Position numbers and translations under genes: made by a program
Notes under the pieces: model-generated
Told to the model about the DNA's origin: nothing
Seen by the model: the letters and a program-made list of their open reading frames with translations, nothing else
Databases searched by the model: none
NCBI GenBank assembly: GCA_903909925.1
Contig: CAIVXR010000168.1
Location: 1 to 29,568, forward strand
Reading direction: 5' to 3'
Length of the DNA stretch: 29,568 nucleotides
DNA from: an uncultured beta proteobacterium
GTDB lineage: Bacteria > Pseudomonadota > Gammaproteobacteria > Burkholderiales > Burkholderiaceae
Part shown: piece after piece, positions 15,621 to 24,033 of the stretch
Layout: every line of letters starts with the position of its first letter
Position numbering within the stretch: the first letter of the stretch is position 1

Positions 15621-15893
15621 TTACTGAGTGGCTGCGTCTGCAGCAGGCTTAGCTTTCTTCTTAGATTTCTTTTTCGCTTTTTTCTCAGCTTTCTTTTCTT
15701 TCTTCGCCGCTTTCTTGGCTTTCTTCTCAGCAGCTTTATCTGTTGGAGTTGCTGCTGGAGCTGCTGCTGGTGCTGGAGCAGCCGCTGGTGGGGTTGCAGG
15801 CGCTGGATCAGCAGCCATTACTGAAACTGGAGTAATACCAATGGTTGCAGAAATAAGCGCGGCGAGACTAAGGCGAGCGAGACGAGAAATCAT
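15621..15893 (-). CDS. Exported lysine/alanine-rich low-complexity protein
   Basis: Start ATG 15893 is chosen because GGAG lies eight bases upstream and the chain begins with a typical signal peptide (MISRLARLSLAALISATIGITPVSVMAA), while the longer frame from 15974 begins with hydrophobic residues unsuited to this. The mature part, about 62 residues, is an Ala/Pro stretch (about 29-49) followed by a very basic Lys/Ala/Glu tail with KKAKKAAKKEKK-like repeats, ending PAADAATQ. It resembles histone H1 tails in composition, but the signal peptide places it outside the cytoplasm. Function is unknown; cell-wall, polyanion or DNA binding can be imagined. Confidence 0.75.
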   Translation of the reverse strand: MISRLARLSLAALISATIGITPVSVMAADPAPATPPAAAPAPAAAPAATPTDKAAEKKAKKAAKKEKKAEKKAKKKSKKKAKPAADAATQ

Positions 15894-16023
15894 GGAATTC
15901 TCCAAGATGGTTTGTAGGTGATTTAATAATACTAACAAACTTGCCATTAATACATCATTTTTAATGAGCGCCACCCTATTTAAACTAGCATCCCAGAAGG
16001 CTAGGCTGGGTCCCTAAAAAGAT

Positions 16024-16047
16024 AAAGGCCATCATGAGATGGCCTTT
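16024..16047 (-). terminator. Rho-independent terminator of the tcu cluster
   Basis: AAAGGCCATC (16024-16033) pairs perfectly with GATGGCCTTT (16038-16047) around ATGA. On minus it is followed by a T-run (complement of the A-run at 16016-16020). It lies 19 bases after the aminotransferase stop and ends the minus-strand cluster. Confidence 0.88.
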
Positions 16048-16066
16048 ATTTCCTCTAGGATAAAGA

Positions 16067-17215
16067 TTACGCAGGCACCACTTCTGCCTCAGTGATTTTT
16101 TCTAAAGCACTAGCCAACAGACCAACAGTGCGGTCAATATGGGCTAGTTTCTCTAGACCGAATAAACCAATGCGGAAGGTGCGGAAGTCAGGTCTTTCAT
16201 CGCACTGCAAAGGAACGCCCGCAGCAGTTTGCAAGCCAAGTGCAATGAACTTCTTACCAGATTGAATATCAGGATCTTTGGTATAGCTCACCACTACGCA
16301 AGGAGCCTGAAAACCTTTTGCAGATACAGAGTGATAGCCTTTTGAAATCAATAAGTCGCGGATCTTTGTACCTAACTCTATTTGCTTTGCCTTGAGCGCT
16401 GCAAAACCCAGTGATTGAGTTTCTTTCATCACATTGCGCAAGATTTTGAGCGCATCTGTAGGCATCGTTGTGTGATAAACATGTCCACCCTTTTCGTAAG
16501 CCTCCATGATCTGTAACCATTTCTTCAGATCTATAGAGAAGCTCGTACTTTGGGTTGTATCAATTTTCTCGCGGGCCCTATCGCTAAGGGCGATCAATGC
16601 GCAGCATGGAGAGCTGCTCCAGCCCTTTTGCGGTGCGGTGATCACCACATCTACATTGCAGGCTTTCATATCAACCCACATTGCGCCTGAGGCGATGCAA
16701 TCTAATACAAATAAACCATTTACGGAGCGCACAGCTTCACCAACTGCTTTGAGATAGTCATCCGGCAGAATGATGCCTGCTGAGGTTTCAACGTGAGGTG
16801 CGAAGACGACTGCAGGTTTTTCTTTTTTAATGAAGGCCACCACTTCTTCAATTGGAGCTGGCGCAAATACGCCCTGAGTAGTTGGCTCCAGCTGACGACC
16901 TTTGATAACGGTAACGTCATTCGTAATATTGGCAAGATCAAAAATTTGTGTCCAGCGATAGCTAAACCAACCATTGCGCAACACTAAACATTTTTGATTA
17001 TTGGCAAACTGACGTGCCACAGCTTCCATGCCAAAAGTACCGCTTCCAGGAACGATTACTGCAGAGCTAGCGTTGTAAGCGTCCTTTAAAACGCTAGAAA
17101 TATCAACCATCACGCGCTTGAACTCTTCAGACATGTGATTTAAGGAGCGGTCGGTATAAACAACCGAGAACTCTAATAAACCGTCTGGATCAACATTGGG
17201 CAGCAAACCTGGCAT
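16067..17215 (-). CDS. PLP-dependent class V aminotransferase (alanine/serine-glyoxylate type)
   Basis: A 382-residue fold-type I enzyme. PGSGT (residues 56-60) binds the cofactor phosphate, HVETSAG (141-147) is the usual substrate-side motif, Asp172 in VLDCIASG contacts the pyridine nitrogen, and Lys197 in ITAPQKGWSSSP forms the Schiff base. Family members transfer amino groups between alanine or serine and glyoxylate, or act on aminoethylphosphonate; the exact amino donor cannot be decided. AGGA lies seven bases before ATG 17215. It is the last gene of the tcu cluster, 54 bases after the Bug receptor stop, and a terminator follows at 16024-16047. A role in the same catabolic route is inferred. 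Confidence 0.88.
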   Translation of the reverse strand: MPGLLPNVDPDGLLEFSVVYTDRSLNHMSEEFKRVMVDISSVLKDAYNASSAVIVPGSGTFGMEAVARQFANNQKCLVLRNGWFSYRWTQIFDLANITNDVTVIKGRQLEPTTQGVFAPAPIEEVVAFIKKEKPAVVFAPHVETSAGIILPDDYLKAVGEAVRSVNGLFVLDCIASGAMWVDMKACNVDVVITAPQKGWSSSPCCALIALSDRAREKIDTTQSTSFSIDLKKWLQIMEAYEKGGHVYHTTMPTDALKILRNVMKETQSLGFAALKAKQIELGTKIRDLLISKGYHSVSAKGFQAPCVVVSYTKDPDIQSGKKFIALGLQTAAGVPLQCDERPDFRTFRIGLFGLEKLAHIDRTVGLLASALEKITEAEVVPA

Positions 17216-17269
17216 GGCATTTTCCTAAGAATTTCTGTGGATAGACCTAGATGATACTGATTTGGCAGT

Positions 17270-18223
17270 TTACTGCACCGCAACCTTATTTTCTTTCATC
17301 AATTTTGCCCATTTTGACTGATCTAAGCGCAAAAATGCAGCAAATTCATCGGCTGTACCGTTGGCAGGGTCAATTCCTCGCTCCAACATCGCCTTGCGCA
17401 CCCGATCCTGGCCCATCACAAACATTACAGTCTGGTTGATTTTTTGGATCACCATTTTGGGTGTATTGGCAGGTGCAAACAAACCAAACCAACCTACCGC
17501 GCTGTAGCCGGGTAAACCTGATTCAGATACGGTTGACATATTTGGCAAAGACTCTGAACGCTTCGCTCCTGTCTGTGCTATAGCAATTAATTTCCCAGTT
17601 TCAATTTGTGGCATTACTGTTTGGGCTGGCGCAAACATTAAATCAATATGTCCTGCTAATAAATCCGTTAAAGCCTGTCCAGTGCCTTTATATGGAACAT
17701 GCAGCAAAGAAACATTTGCCATAGATGCAAATAGCTCCCCTGCTAAATGAGATGCTGAACCAGGCCCTGAGGAACCATATCTCATCTTGCCAGGATTTGC
17801 TTTTGCGAAGGCAATCAGAGCTTTGATAGAAGTGATATTCAAAGCAGGATTCACGGTGACTATATAAGGAGATGCGGAGACTAAGGCAACCGGAGAAAAC
17901 TGCGCAATATTTTTTTCTGTTACAGCAGCAGTCGAACCCATGAGCAAGGTATAGCCGTCTGCAGGAGACTGAGCTACTTGCTCTGCGCCGATGAACCCAC
18001 TTGCACCTGGACGATTTTCAATGATGATGGATTGCTTCCATAACTCACTCATGGTTGGCGCAATCAAACGAATGAGAGTATCTGCACCTCCCCCTGGCGG
18101 AAATGGCACGATCACTTTAATAGGTTTACTCGGATAAATATCCGTAGCACTGGCCATCGTTGGCATAAGACTAATCGAGCAAACTGCTACCAAGACCCAC
18201 CACATAATATGTTTCATTGGCAT
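17270..18223 (-). CDS. Bug/TctC-family receptor in the tcu cluster
   Basis: A 317-residue Bug receptor with a signal peptide (MPMKHIMWWVLVAVCSISLMPTMASA) and then IYPSKPIKVIVPFPPGGGADTLIRLI, the standard family start. Further motifs are GYTLLMGST, MRYGSSGPGSASHLAGELF and HVPYKGTGQALTDLLAGHIDLMF. The ATG overlaps the stop of the FAH gene by one base (TAATG), a sign of translational coupling; ATG 18217 is an alternative start. Its position next to tcuA/tcuB-like genes suggests that it binds a tri- or dicarboxylate, perhaps tricarballylate, citrate or aconitate. No TctAB or TcuC transporter lies in the window. Confidence 0.92.
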   Translation of the reverse strand: MPMKHIMWWVLVAVCSISLMPTMASATDIYPSKPIKVIVPFPPGGGADTLIRLIAPTMSELWKQSIIIENRPGASGFIGAEQVAQSPADGYTLLMGSTAAVTEKNIAQFSPVALVSASPYIVTVNPALNITSIKALIAFAKANPGKMRYGSSGPGSASHLAGELFASMANVSLLHVPYKGTGQALTDLLAGHIDLMFAPAQTVMPQIETGKLIAIAQTGAKRSESLPNMSTVSESGLPGYSAVGWFGLFAPANTPKMVIQKINQTVMFVMGQDRVRKAMLERGIDPANGTADEFAAFLRLDQSKWAKLMKENKVAVQ

Positions 18224-19152
18224 TATTCAATAATAGTAGTGCGCAAAGTAGAAATACCATCGATTGCGCATTCCACAACATCGCCTGGTTTCAGGTAGAG
18301 ATCTTCTGCGTTCTCTTTGCCAACAGCAACACCGCCAGGCGCTCCTGTAGAAAACATATCCCCAGCTTCAATGGGAATGAATCGTGAAAAGTGCTCCAAA
18401 ATATCTGAGATCTTCCAAATTTGATCTACTGTATTGACGCGCATACGTTCTTGCCCATTTACCGAACAAGTCATCCACAGATTATAGACATCTGGTATCT
18501 CATCGATAGTCACAATCTCAGGTCCTAGCGGGCCAAAGCCCGGAATATTCTTACCCGTCCAAAAACGAGATCCTGATGCAACTTCACGCAATTGCAAATC
18601 ACGACAAGTCAAATCATTCAAGATCGTGACACCAGCAACATAATCCATTGCCTCTGCCTTCTTTGCTCCTAAAGCTCTTTTACCAATTACAAATACCAAC
18701 TCAGGCTCGTAATCTAAGCGTGTGATTCCTTTTGGGCGCACTACTTTAGCCTCATGCCCCGATAAACAAGAATTGAGCTTAATGAAGGAGGTAGGTTCTT
18801 GAGGAATCTCTTTAATCAAGTTAGTGCGCTTAAGCTCCTCAAGGTGTGTACGGTAGTTTTTACCGACACATAGAAACTTTTCAGCATTAGTAATAGGCGG
18901 AAGATAAGTAATAGACTTTGAATCCAATAACAATGTAGCGTAATCTTCGGCGGATCGAACCCAAGACTTTGCTTGGTCCATCACCTTGCTCCCTACCCGT
19001 AGAAAAGATTTCATATCAAGGGGAAAATCTAAAATACCAAGCTTCTTAGTAACATCAATAAAGGGTAGGATTTGATCGCCAGCAGGATTAGGTATACGAG
19101 CACCGATTTCCGGATGTTTGGAGCCTGCGCGAGTGAAGGTGATAAGTCTCAT
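18223..19152 (-). CDS. Fumarylacetoacetate hydrolase (FAH) family protein
   Basis: A 309-residue FAH-fold enzyme. The C-terminal catalytic domain begins near residue 88: KFLCVGKNYRTHLEE (92-106) with His103, the metal ligands Glu149 and Glu151 in DYEPELVFVIG, Asp180 in ILNDLTCRDLQ, and Lys201 in WTGKNIPGFGPLGP. STGAPGGVAVG is the usual glycine loop near the end. Family members split or decarboxylate beta-keto acids (acylpyruvate, oxaloacetate, fumarylacetoacetate), with Mg2+ or Mn2+. The start ATG 19152 has AGAAG upstream. It follows tcuB by 52 bases and overlaps the Bug gene by one base, so it is likely part of the tcu transcript. It could act on a ketoacid produced by that pathway; that is inference. 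Confidence 0.9.
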   Translation of the reverse strand: MRLITFTRAGSKHPEIGARIPNPAGDQILPFIDVTKKLGILDFPLDMKSFLRVGSKVMDQAKSWVRSAEDYATLLLDSKSITYLPPITNAEKFLCVGKNYRTHLEELKRTNLIKEIPQEPTSFIKLNSCLSGHEAKVVRPKGITRLDYEPELVFVIGKRALGAKKAEAMDYVAGVTILNDLTCRDLQLREVASGSRFWTGKNIPGFGPLGPEIVTIDEIPDVYNLWMTCSVNGQERMRVNTVDQIWKISDILEHFSRFIPIEAGDMFSTGAPGGVAVGKENAEDLYLKPGDVVECAIDGISTLRTTIIE

Positions 19153-19204
19153 AATATATTCTTCTGGTTTCTTCTTTTATGAACTACTGGATTGCTGTAA
19201 TTGA

Positions 19205-20350
19205 TTAATCAGCACCAAACTGCGCATGATTCTTCTGCCGCTTTTCGATAGAATTTTTTAATAAAGCAGCCACTCTATAAATGCCATGGGCAAATTTGCC
19301 ATAAGGCATAGTTAAGAAAAAGCCCATTACGAAACCCAAATGAACTGAGAGCAGAGCAGCCATGGCGGCAGAATCTCGGTAAGCTAGTAAGAACAGGCCT
19401 GATACACTAATCAAAAATAAGAGCACGATAAACGCCCTATCCATCGGCTTTTGACTGGCATCTCCGTGTGCAGAGTTTCTTTGCAAATTTAAATACAGTA
19501 AACCTGCGGGGCCAATTAGTAAGCCGATGCCACCAAGCGTTCCTAAAATGACGGGTAGGCTAGTAAGGGCGTAGGGCGCATACCAAGCAAAGAAGTAGTG
19601 ATAAATCGTGGCGACGCTAGTGGCAGCAAAGCAAAGCATGAAGCCATAAAAGGTGAAATGGTGAAAACGTTTTCTCCAAAGAGAAAAAGCATCATCTTCA
19701 TTATTACAACCATCACCATGCCCACCTCCAAGATATTTCAGAGTCAAAGCATCATGAGCTGCCTCTGCCGCAGCGCTAGTGGAAATTACTCCAGCAGAAA
19801 TACCCTTCCAAAAGTCGATAATCCCAATTGTCATCGCTAGTAATGAAAAACCGAACACTGCACCAAACATCACTGCCATTGTGTTGTGGGAAAAAATTGC
19901 ATAAAAATTACCCTCAAGCGGCCCTGAGAATAAAGCGCCATTTAACAGGGCGCTCAATATCAAGAAAAAGGTGATTGCTAGCGATACTGCTATTGAGACG
20001 CTAATGCCATTACTTTTATATAAAGCACCAAACGACTTAGGCCACGCATAAGTGATGTAAGTTTCTTTACGAACTTGGGCCATGACGCGTGGGATATTCA
20101 CACCGAACTCATGTGGCGGCGCATATTGGCAAGCATGCAGACAGGCGCCGCAGTTATGGCATAAGTTAGCTAAATAATTCACCACACTTGGCGTGAACTC
20201 AATCCGACGGGTCATCGCCGGAAACACTGCACAAAATCCTTCGCAATAGCGACAAGCGTTACAGATCTGCAGCATACGATCAGCCTCAGACTGTGGTGTC
20301 CCCATAGCGAGATCTCCAGCCTCTTTAATCAGCGATCCAAGCTCATGCAT
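19205..20350 (-). CDS. tcuB: TcuB-like iron-sulfur/cytochrome b-type membrane protein
   Basis: A 381-residue protein from ATG 20350, with GGAG seven bases upstream inside tcuA. Two 4Fe-4S motifs are visible: C30-x2-C33-x2-C36-x3-C40 and C64-x2-C67-x2-C70-x3-C74. They are followed by about six hydrophobic helices (starting near residue 118) with His-rich spots that may bind heme. In Salmonella TcuB reoxidises TcuA by passing electrons from reduced FAD to the membrane quinone pool. Here the start overlaps the tcuA stop by eight bases, supporting a coupled pair. The CitB/TcuB family also occurs in citrate clusters, so tricarballylate specificity is probable but not certain. Confidence 0.9.
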   Translation of the reverse strand: MHELGSLIKEAGDLAMGTPQSEADRMLQICNACRYCEGFCAVFPAMTRRIEFTPSVVNYLANLCHNCGACLHACQYAPPHEFGVNIPRVMAQVRKETYITYAWPKSFGALYKSNGISVSIAVSLAITFFLILSALLNGALFSGPLEGNFYAIFSHNTMAVMFGAVFGFSLLAMTIGIIDFWKGISAGVISTSAAAEAAHDALTLKYLGGGHGDGCNNEDDAFSLWRKRFHHFTFYGFMLCFAATSVATIYHYFFAWYAPYALTSLPVILGTLGGIGLLIGPAGLLYLNLQRNSAHGDASQKPMDRAFIVLLFLISVSGLFLLAYRDSAAMAALLSVHLGFVMGFFLTMPYGKFAHGIYRVAALLKNSIEKRQKNHAQFGAD

Positions 20351-21758
20351 ACGCAGTCTCCAAAACTGGATGCTTTGATCCTTGCGCAACCTGAGCTGCT
20401 TGTGTTCCTGCTATGCGGCCAAAGACAGTACCGATAGCCATCCCAATGCCAGCAGCGTAGCCCTTACCCAATACGTTACCAGCCATCATTTCGCCGGCAA
20501 CAAATAAATTGGGGCTCGCTTGGCCACTAAAGCGAACAGCCGCAGTCTCATCAGTCTTAAGTCCCAAGTAAGTAAATGTCACACCCGGACGAACCGTATA
20601 GCCATAGAAGGGGCCTGTGTCGATCGGTAAGGCCCAATGTGTTTTGGCTGGATCTATTCCCTGCGTATAACAATCATCCAAGATGGTGTGATCAAAAGTG
20701 CCTACGCGGCAGGCGGCGTTATAAGACTTGATGGTTTCTTGTAGTGCCTTTGGATCTAAGCCTAGCTTGATAGCTAGCTCATCTAAAGTATCTGCTTTTT
20801 CACCAGGAAAGACTGGCGGCATAAAGCGGCCCAATACTTTTGAATCAATAATAGAGTAGGCAATCTGGCCAGGTTGTTGGGCTACCAAGCGACCCCAAAA
20901 TGCATACCGCTTAGGCCAGAAATCTTCGCCTTCATCAGAGAAGCGCTGGGCATTTTTATTTACTACAATGCCAAATGAAACCGCATCGATGCGAGTGCAG
21001 ATGCCGCCATCATATAAAGGCGCCCGCGCATCTACAGCGACCATATGTGCTTGAGTTGGATCACTTACCGAGTCAGCCCCTAAGGCAATCAGTTGCTTTA
21101 GTAAAACACCTTTGTTGTATCTAGTGCCGCGAATGAGGAAATTATCTGCTGGGGATTCACCGTATTGATTCACACCCCACGCCTCTTTGAGCCATTCACG
21201 ATTAGACTCAAAACCACCTGCAGCCAAGACACAGGTTTTTGCTTCAATGCGCTCATCGCCAACATAGGCAGCGATAAATTTTCCATCCTTGATTTCAACT
21301 GAGGAGACTGGAGTTTCATATCGAATTTGAATACCCAACTTTTCTGCACTGCGATAGTAGGCATTGACTAAAGCTTTACCGCCGCCCATAAAAAAAGCAT
21401 TGGTACGAGAGAGATTTAAGGTGCCTGATAAAGGGGCCTGAAAACGCACACCATGATGACGCATCCAATCTCTACATTGTGAGGAGGCGCGAATAACCAA
21501 TCTTGCTAAAGACTCATCAGTGATCCCGCTAGTGACTTTTAAAACATCTTGCCAATACTCTTCTTCAGAGTAGGCTTCAAGCATGACATCTTGAGGCTCA
21601 TCATGCATTGCGCGGATATTACGAGTATGCGAAGAATTTCCACCGCGCCAATCTTTAGGAGCGGCCTCTAGGAGTAAAACGCTTGCGCCCGCCTCCCGAG
21701 CCATCAAAGCAGCGCATAAAGCAGCATTACCACCACCAATCACCAATACATCAAACAT
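20343..21758 (-). CDS. tcuA: TcuA-like FAD-dependent tricarballylate dehydrogenase
   Basis: A 471-residue flavoprotein of the fumarate reductase/succinate dehydrogenase flavoprotein fold. FAD binding is shown by DVLVIGGGNAALCAALMAREAGASVLLLEAA (3-33), SHTRNIR (about 43-49) and the C-terminal NLFVAGEMMAGNVLGKGYAAGIGMAIGTVFGRIAG. TcuA oxidises tricarballylate to cis-aconitate, which feeds the TCA cycle. The adjoining tcuB overlaps by eight bases. A DMT transporter gene lies 65 bases upstream on the same strand. No LysR-type tcuR is nearby. Related flavoproteins act on other carboxylates, so the substrate remains tentative. Confidence 0.9.
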   Translation of the reverse strand: MFDVLVIGGGNAALCAALMAREAGASVLLLEAAPKDWRGGNSSHTRNIRAMHDEPQDVMLEAYSEEEYWQDVLKVTSGITDESLARLVIRASSQCRDWMRHHGVRFQAPLSGTLNLSRTNAFFMGGGKALVNAYYRSAEKLGIQIRYETPVSSVEIKDGKFIAAYVGDERIEAKTCVLAAGGFESNREWLKEAWGVNQYGESPADNFLIRGTRYNKGVLLKQLIALGADSVSDPTQAHMVAVDARAPLYDGGICTRIDAVSFGIVVNKNAQRFSDEGEDFWPKRYAFWGRLVAQQPGQIAYSIIDSKVLGRFMPPVFPGEKADTLDELAIKLGLDPKALQETIKSYNAACRVGTFDHTILDDCYTQGIDPAKTHWALPIDTGPFYGYTVRPGVTFTYLGLKTDETAAVRFSGQASPNLFVAGEMMAGNVLGKGYAAGIGMAIGTVFGRIAGTQAAQVAQGSKHPVLETAYA

Positions 21759-21823
21759 GGCTCAGACTTTGATAGAAAAGAAAATACTTTACTGTTTTTT
21801 CAGGTTTTTTACCAAGGCACAGA

Positions 21824-22744
21824 TCAAGCCTTGCTTGAACGGCCTAGGGTTGATGAAACCCAGATGCCGGCCACAATTAAGGCAAATGCCACTCCGTGAA
21901 ATAACTGGGGAGGTTCACCTAGGATTGCAGCAGAAAATATTGCCGTAAACAATGGAATGAAATTGGCAAAGAATGCCGCAACGGTAGGCCCTGCCCCATT
22001 CACGCCCAAACCCCAACAACGATAAGAAATTAATGAAGGGCCGATGGCAACAAACAGAATTAAGGAAGCAGTCCAAAGGTTAAGATCTAAATACGCATGA
22101 CCAGCGACAATCTCAAAACCATCAAAAAATGTGGTCCACAATAAACCCGCAAATATCTGTGCCATTAAAAATTGCGCCCAAGGCCACTCACGCTCGTTGC
22201 TTGAACCAGGCCTAGTTAACATCCAACTGTACGCAGCCCATGTGATGGTAGCGATCATAATGAAAAGGTCACCAATTACCACTTGCATTGAGAGCAGGGT
22301 CGATAAGTCCCCTCTGGTTAATACAATCGCAACACCAATCAGCGAAACGACTGCCCCAACTGCTTGTAACAAGCGGGGTTTAGTTTGATAAAAAACAGCG
22401 CCAATGAATAACATCCAAATAGGCATGCTTGCGCCAATTAAAGTGACATTGATAGCGGTTGATGTCTCTAAGGCGAGATATAGGAGAGCGTTGTAGCTAC
22501 CCACACCAAATAAACCTAAAAGTAGAAAACGCTTCTTGTTCTGCCATAAAGTGCTGCCTGGTGCAAAAACTCGCCAGCCCAAGGGAAGCAGTAGCAATGC
22601 TGCAAGGCCCCAGCGCACTGTGCTTAAGGTGATTGGTGAAACAGCACCACTAGCAACTAAAACACGGCCTGTAATCGCATTACCAGCCCATAAGGCTGTA
22701 GCTATTACTAAATACGAGATCGTTGCGAGGTTTAGTTGGGGCAT
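21824..22744 (-). CDS. EamA/DMT-superfamily transporter
   Basis: A 306-residue inner-membrane protein with about ten hydrophobic helices in two EamA halves, roughly residues 8-138 and 152-300. The first half has ALWAGNAITGRVLVASGAVSPITLSTVRWGLAALLLLPLGWR, and the second ends with AAILGEPPQLFHGVAFALIVAGIWVSS. These proteins export or import small metabolites; the substrate is unknown. It lies 65 bases before tcuA on minus and could be the first gene of that cluster, although a separate tcuA promoter may lie in the gap. No strong Shine-Dalgarno sequence precedes ATG 22744. Confidence 0.88.
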   Translation of the reverse strand: MPQLNLATISYLVIATALWAGNAITGRVLVASGAVSPITLSTVRWGLAALLLLPLGWRVFAPGSTLWQNKKRFLLLGLFGVGSYNALLYLALETSTAINVTLIGASMPIWMLFIGAVFYQTKPRLLQAVGAVVSLIGVAIVLTRGDLSTLLSMQVVIGDLFIMIATITWAAYSWMLTRPGSSNEREWPWAQFLMAQIFAGLLWTTFFDGFEIVAGHAYLDLNLWTASLILFVAIGPSLISYRCWGLGVNGAGPTVAAFFANFIPLFTAIFSAAILGEPPQLFHGVAFALIVAGIWVSSTLGRSSKA

Positions 22745-22848
22745 TTAAAAGAATTAAAAATAGACAGTCATTCAGGGGTCCCAAGAGGGGTACTCTAGCA
22801 TTGTAGAAACAAATCTCAGGTATTGCTAAGATAGAGCTTAATTAGATC

Positions 22849-22870
22849 AATGCCTCATATAAAAGGCATT
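22849..22870 (+). promoter_or_regulatory. Dyad covering the -10 region of the hydroxyacid oxidase gene
   Basis: AATGCCT (22849-22855) and AGGCATT (22864-22870) are perfect inverted arms around CATATAAA, which contains TATAAA (22858-22863), a good -10 element. The arms flank it, so a bound repressor would block the promoter. The GTG start is 17 bases downstream. No good -35 is visible. This is a candidate operator, or a 7-bp RNA hairpin if transcription begins earlier. Confidence 0.42.
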
Positions 22871-22887
22871 CAACAGAAGGATACATA

Positions 22888-24033
22888 GTGGCAATCATTA
22901 CGAATATCGAAGACCTAAGGGTGCTTCACAAAAAACGCACCCCTAAGATGTTTTATGACTATGCCGATTCAGGATCTTGGACCGAATCTACTTACCGCGC
23001 TAATGAATCTGAATTTCAGAAAATAAAACTACGTCAACGGGTGGCTGTTGACATGAGCAATCGCACTACGAAAACGACAATGGTAGGCCAAGAGGTCAAG
23101 ATGCCTGTAGCACTTGCCCCCACTGGACTCACAGGCATGCAGTATGCTGATGGAGAAATTCTGGCCGCAAAAGCAGCTGAAAAATTTGGCGTACCTTTTT
23201 GCTTATCTACGATGAGTATCTGCTCCATAGAAGATGTAGCAGAACATACTAACAAGCCATTCTGGTTTCAGCTCTATGTCATGAAAGATCGCGGCTTTAT
23301 CGAGCGCCTCATTGAACGCGCTAAAGCTGCCAAGTGTTCGGCACTGGTTCTCACATTAGATTTACAGATTTTAGGGCAACGCCATAAGGATCTCAAGAAC
23401 GGTCTTAGTGCTCCGCCTAAGCTGACGATCGCCAATATGATCAATATGGCAAGTAAGCCACGCTGGTGTCTTGGGATGGCAATGACGCCTCGTCGAACTT
23501 TCCGCAATATTGTTGGGCACGCAACAGGGGTTGGCAATATGTCTTCCCTCTCCTCTTGGACTGCCGAGCAATTTGATCCAGGGTTGAGCTGGAATGATGT
23601 GGAATGGATCAAAAAGCTCTGGGGTGGGAAGCTCATCATCAAGGGAATTTTGGATGAAGAAGATGCTCGCCTTGCTACAAATACCGGTGCTGATGCCTTA
23701 ATTGTTTCAAATCATGGCGGTCGACAATTAGATGGCGCTATCTCTAGCATTGAAGCGCTGCCAGGAATTGTGGCGGCAGTTGGAAAAGATATTGAAGTTT
23801 GGATGGATGGTGGCATTCGCTCTGGGCAAGATGTTTTAAAGGCTTGGGCCCTAGGTGCGCGCGGCACGATGATTGGTAGGCCATTTCTGTATGGCTTAGG
23901 CGCTATGGGTGAGGCAGGCGTTACCAAATGCTTAGAGATTATTCAAAATGAATTGGATATCACTATGGCATTTACTGGACATCGTGATATTCAGAATGTG
24001 ACTAAAGATATTTTGTATCCAGGAACTTTTTAA
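22888..24033 (+). CDS. FMN-dependent alpha-hydroxyacid oxidase/dehydrogenase (LldD-like)
   Basis: A 381-residue enzyme starting with GTG 22888, with AAGG seven bases upstream. It has the FMN-dependent hydroxyacid dehydrogenase barrel: FYDYADSGSWTE (22-33), ALAPTGL (76-82), STMSICSIEDVAEH (107-120), WFQLYVMKDR (126-135), KGILDEEDA with Lys252, and the catalytic SNHGGRQLDG (274-283) with His276 and Arg279. Relatives oxidise L-lactate, glycolate or mandelate to the keto acid; membrane-bound types pass electrons to quinone. The LldD segment VDVPVLGRRERD reads LDLQILGQRHKDLKNG here. The operator-like dyad at 22849-22870 suggests induction. A DUF4239-like frame begins directly after the TAA. Confidence 0.92.
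   Translation: MAIITNIEDLRVLHKKRTPKMFYDYADSGSWTESTYRANESEFQKIKLRQRVAVDMSNRTTKTTMVGQEVKMPVALAPTGLTGMQYADGEILAAKAAEKFGVPFCLSTMSICSIEDVAEHTNKPFWFQLYVMKDRGFIERLIERAKAAKCSALVLTLDLQILGQRHKDLKNGLSAPPKLTIANMINMASKPRWCLGMAMTPRRTFRNIVGHATGVGNMSSLSSWTAEQFDPGLSWNDVEWIKKLWGGKLIIKGILDEEDARLATNTGADALIVSNHGGRQLDGAISSIEALPGIVAAVGKDIEVWMDGGIRSGQDVLKAWALGARGTMIGRPFLYGLGAMGEAGVTKCLEIIQNELDITMAFTGHRDIQNVTKDILYPGTF

Noticed and set aside
15507..15921. Plus-strand open frames rich in Phe/Ser/Cys/Ala opposite the Lys-rich gene
   Set aside because: They are shadows of the AAG/GCT-rich minus-strand gene, which alone has a signal peptide and a good ribosome site.
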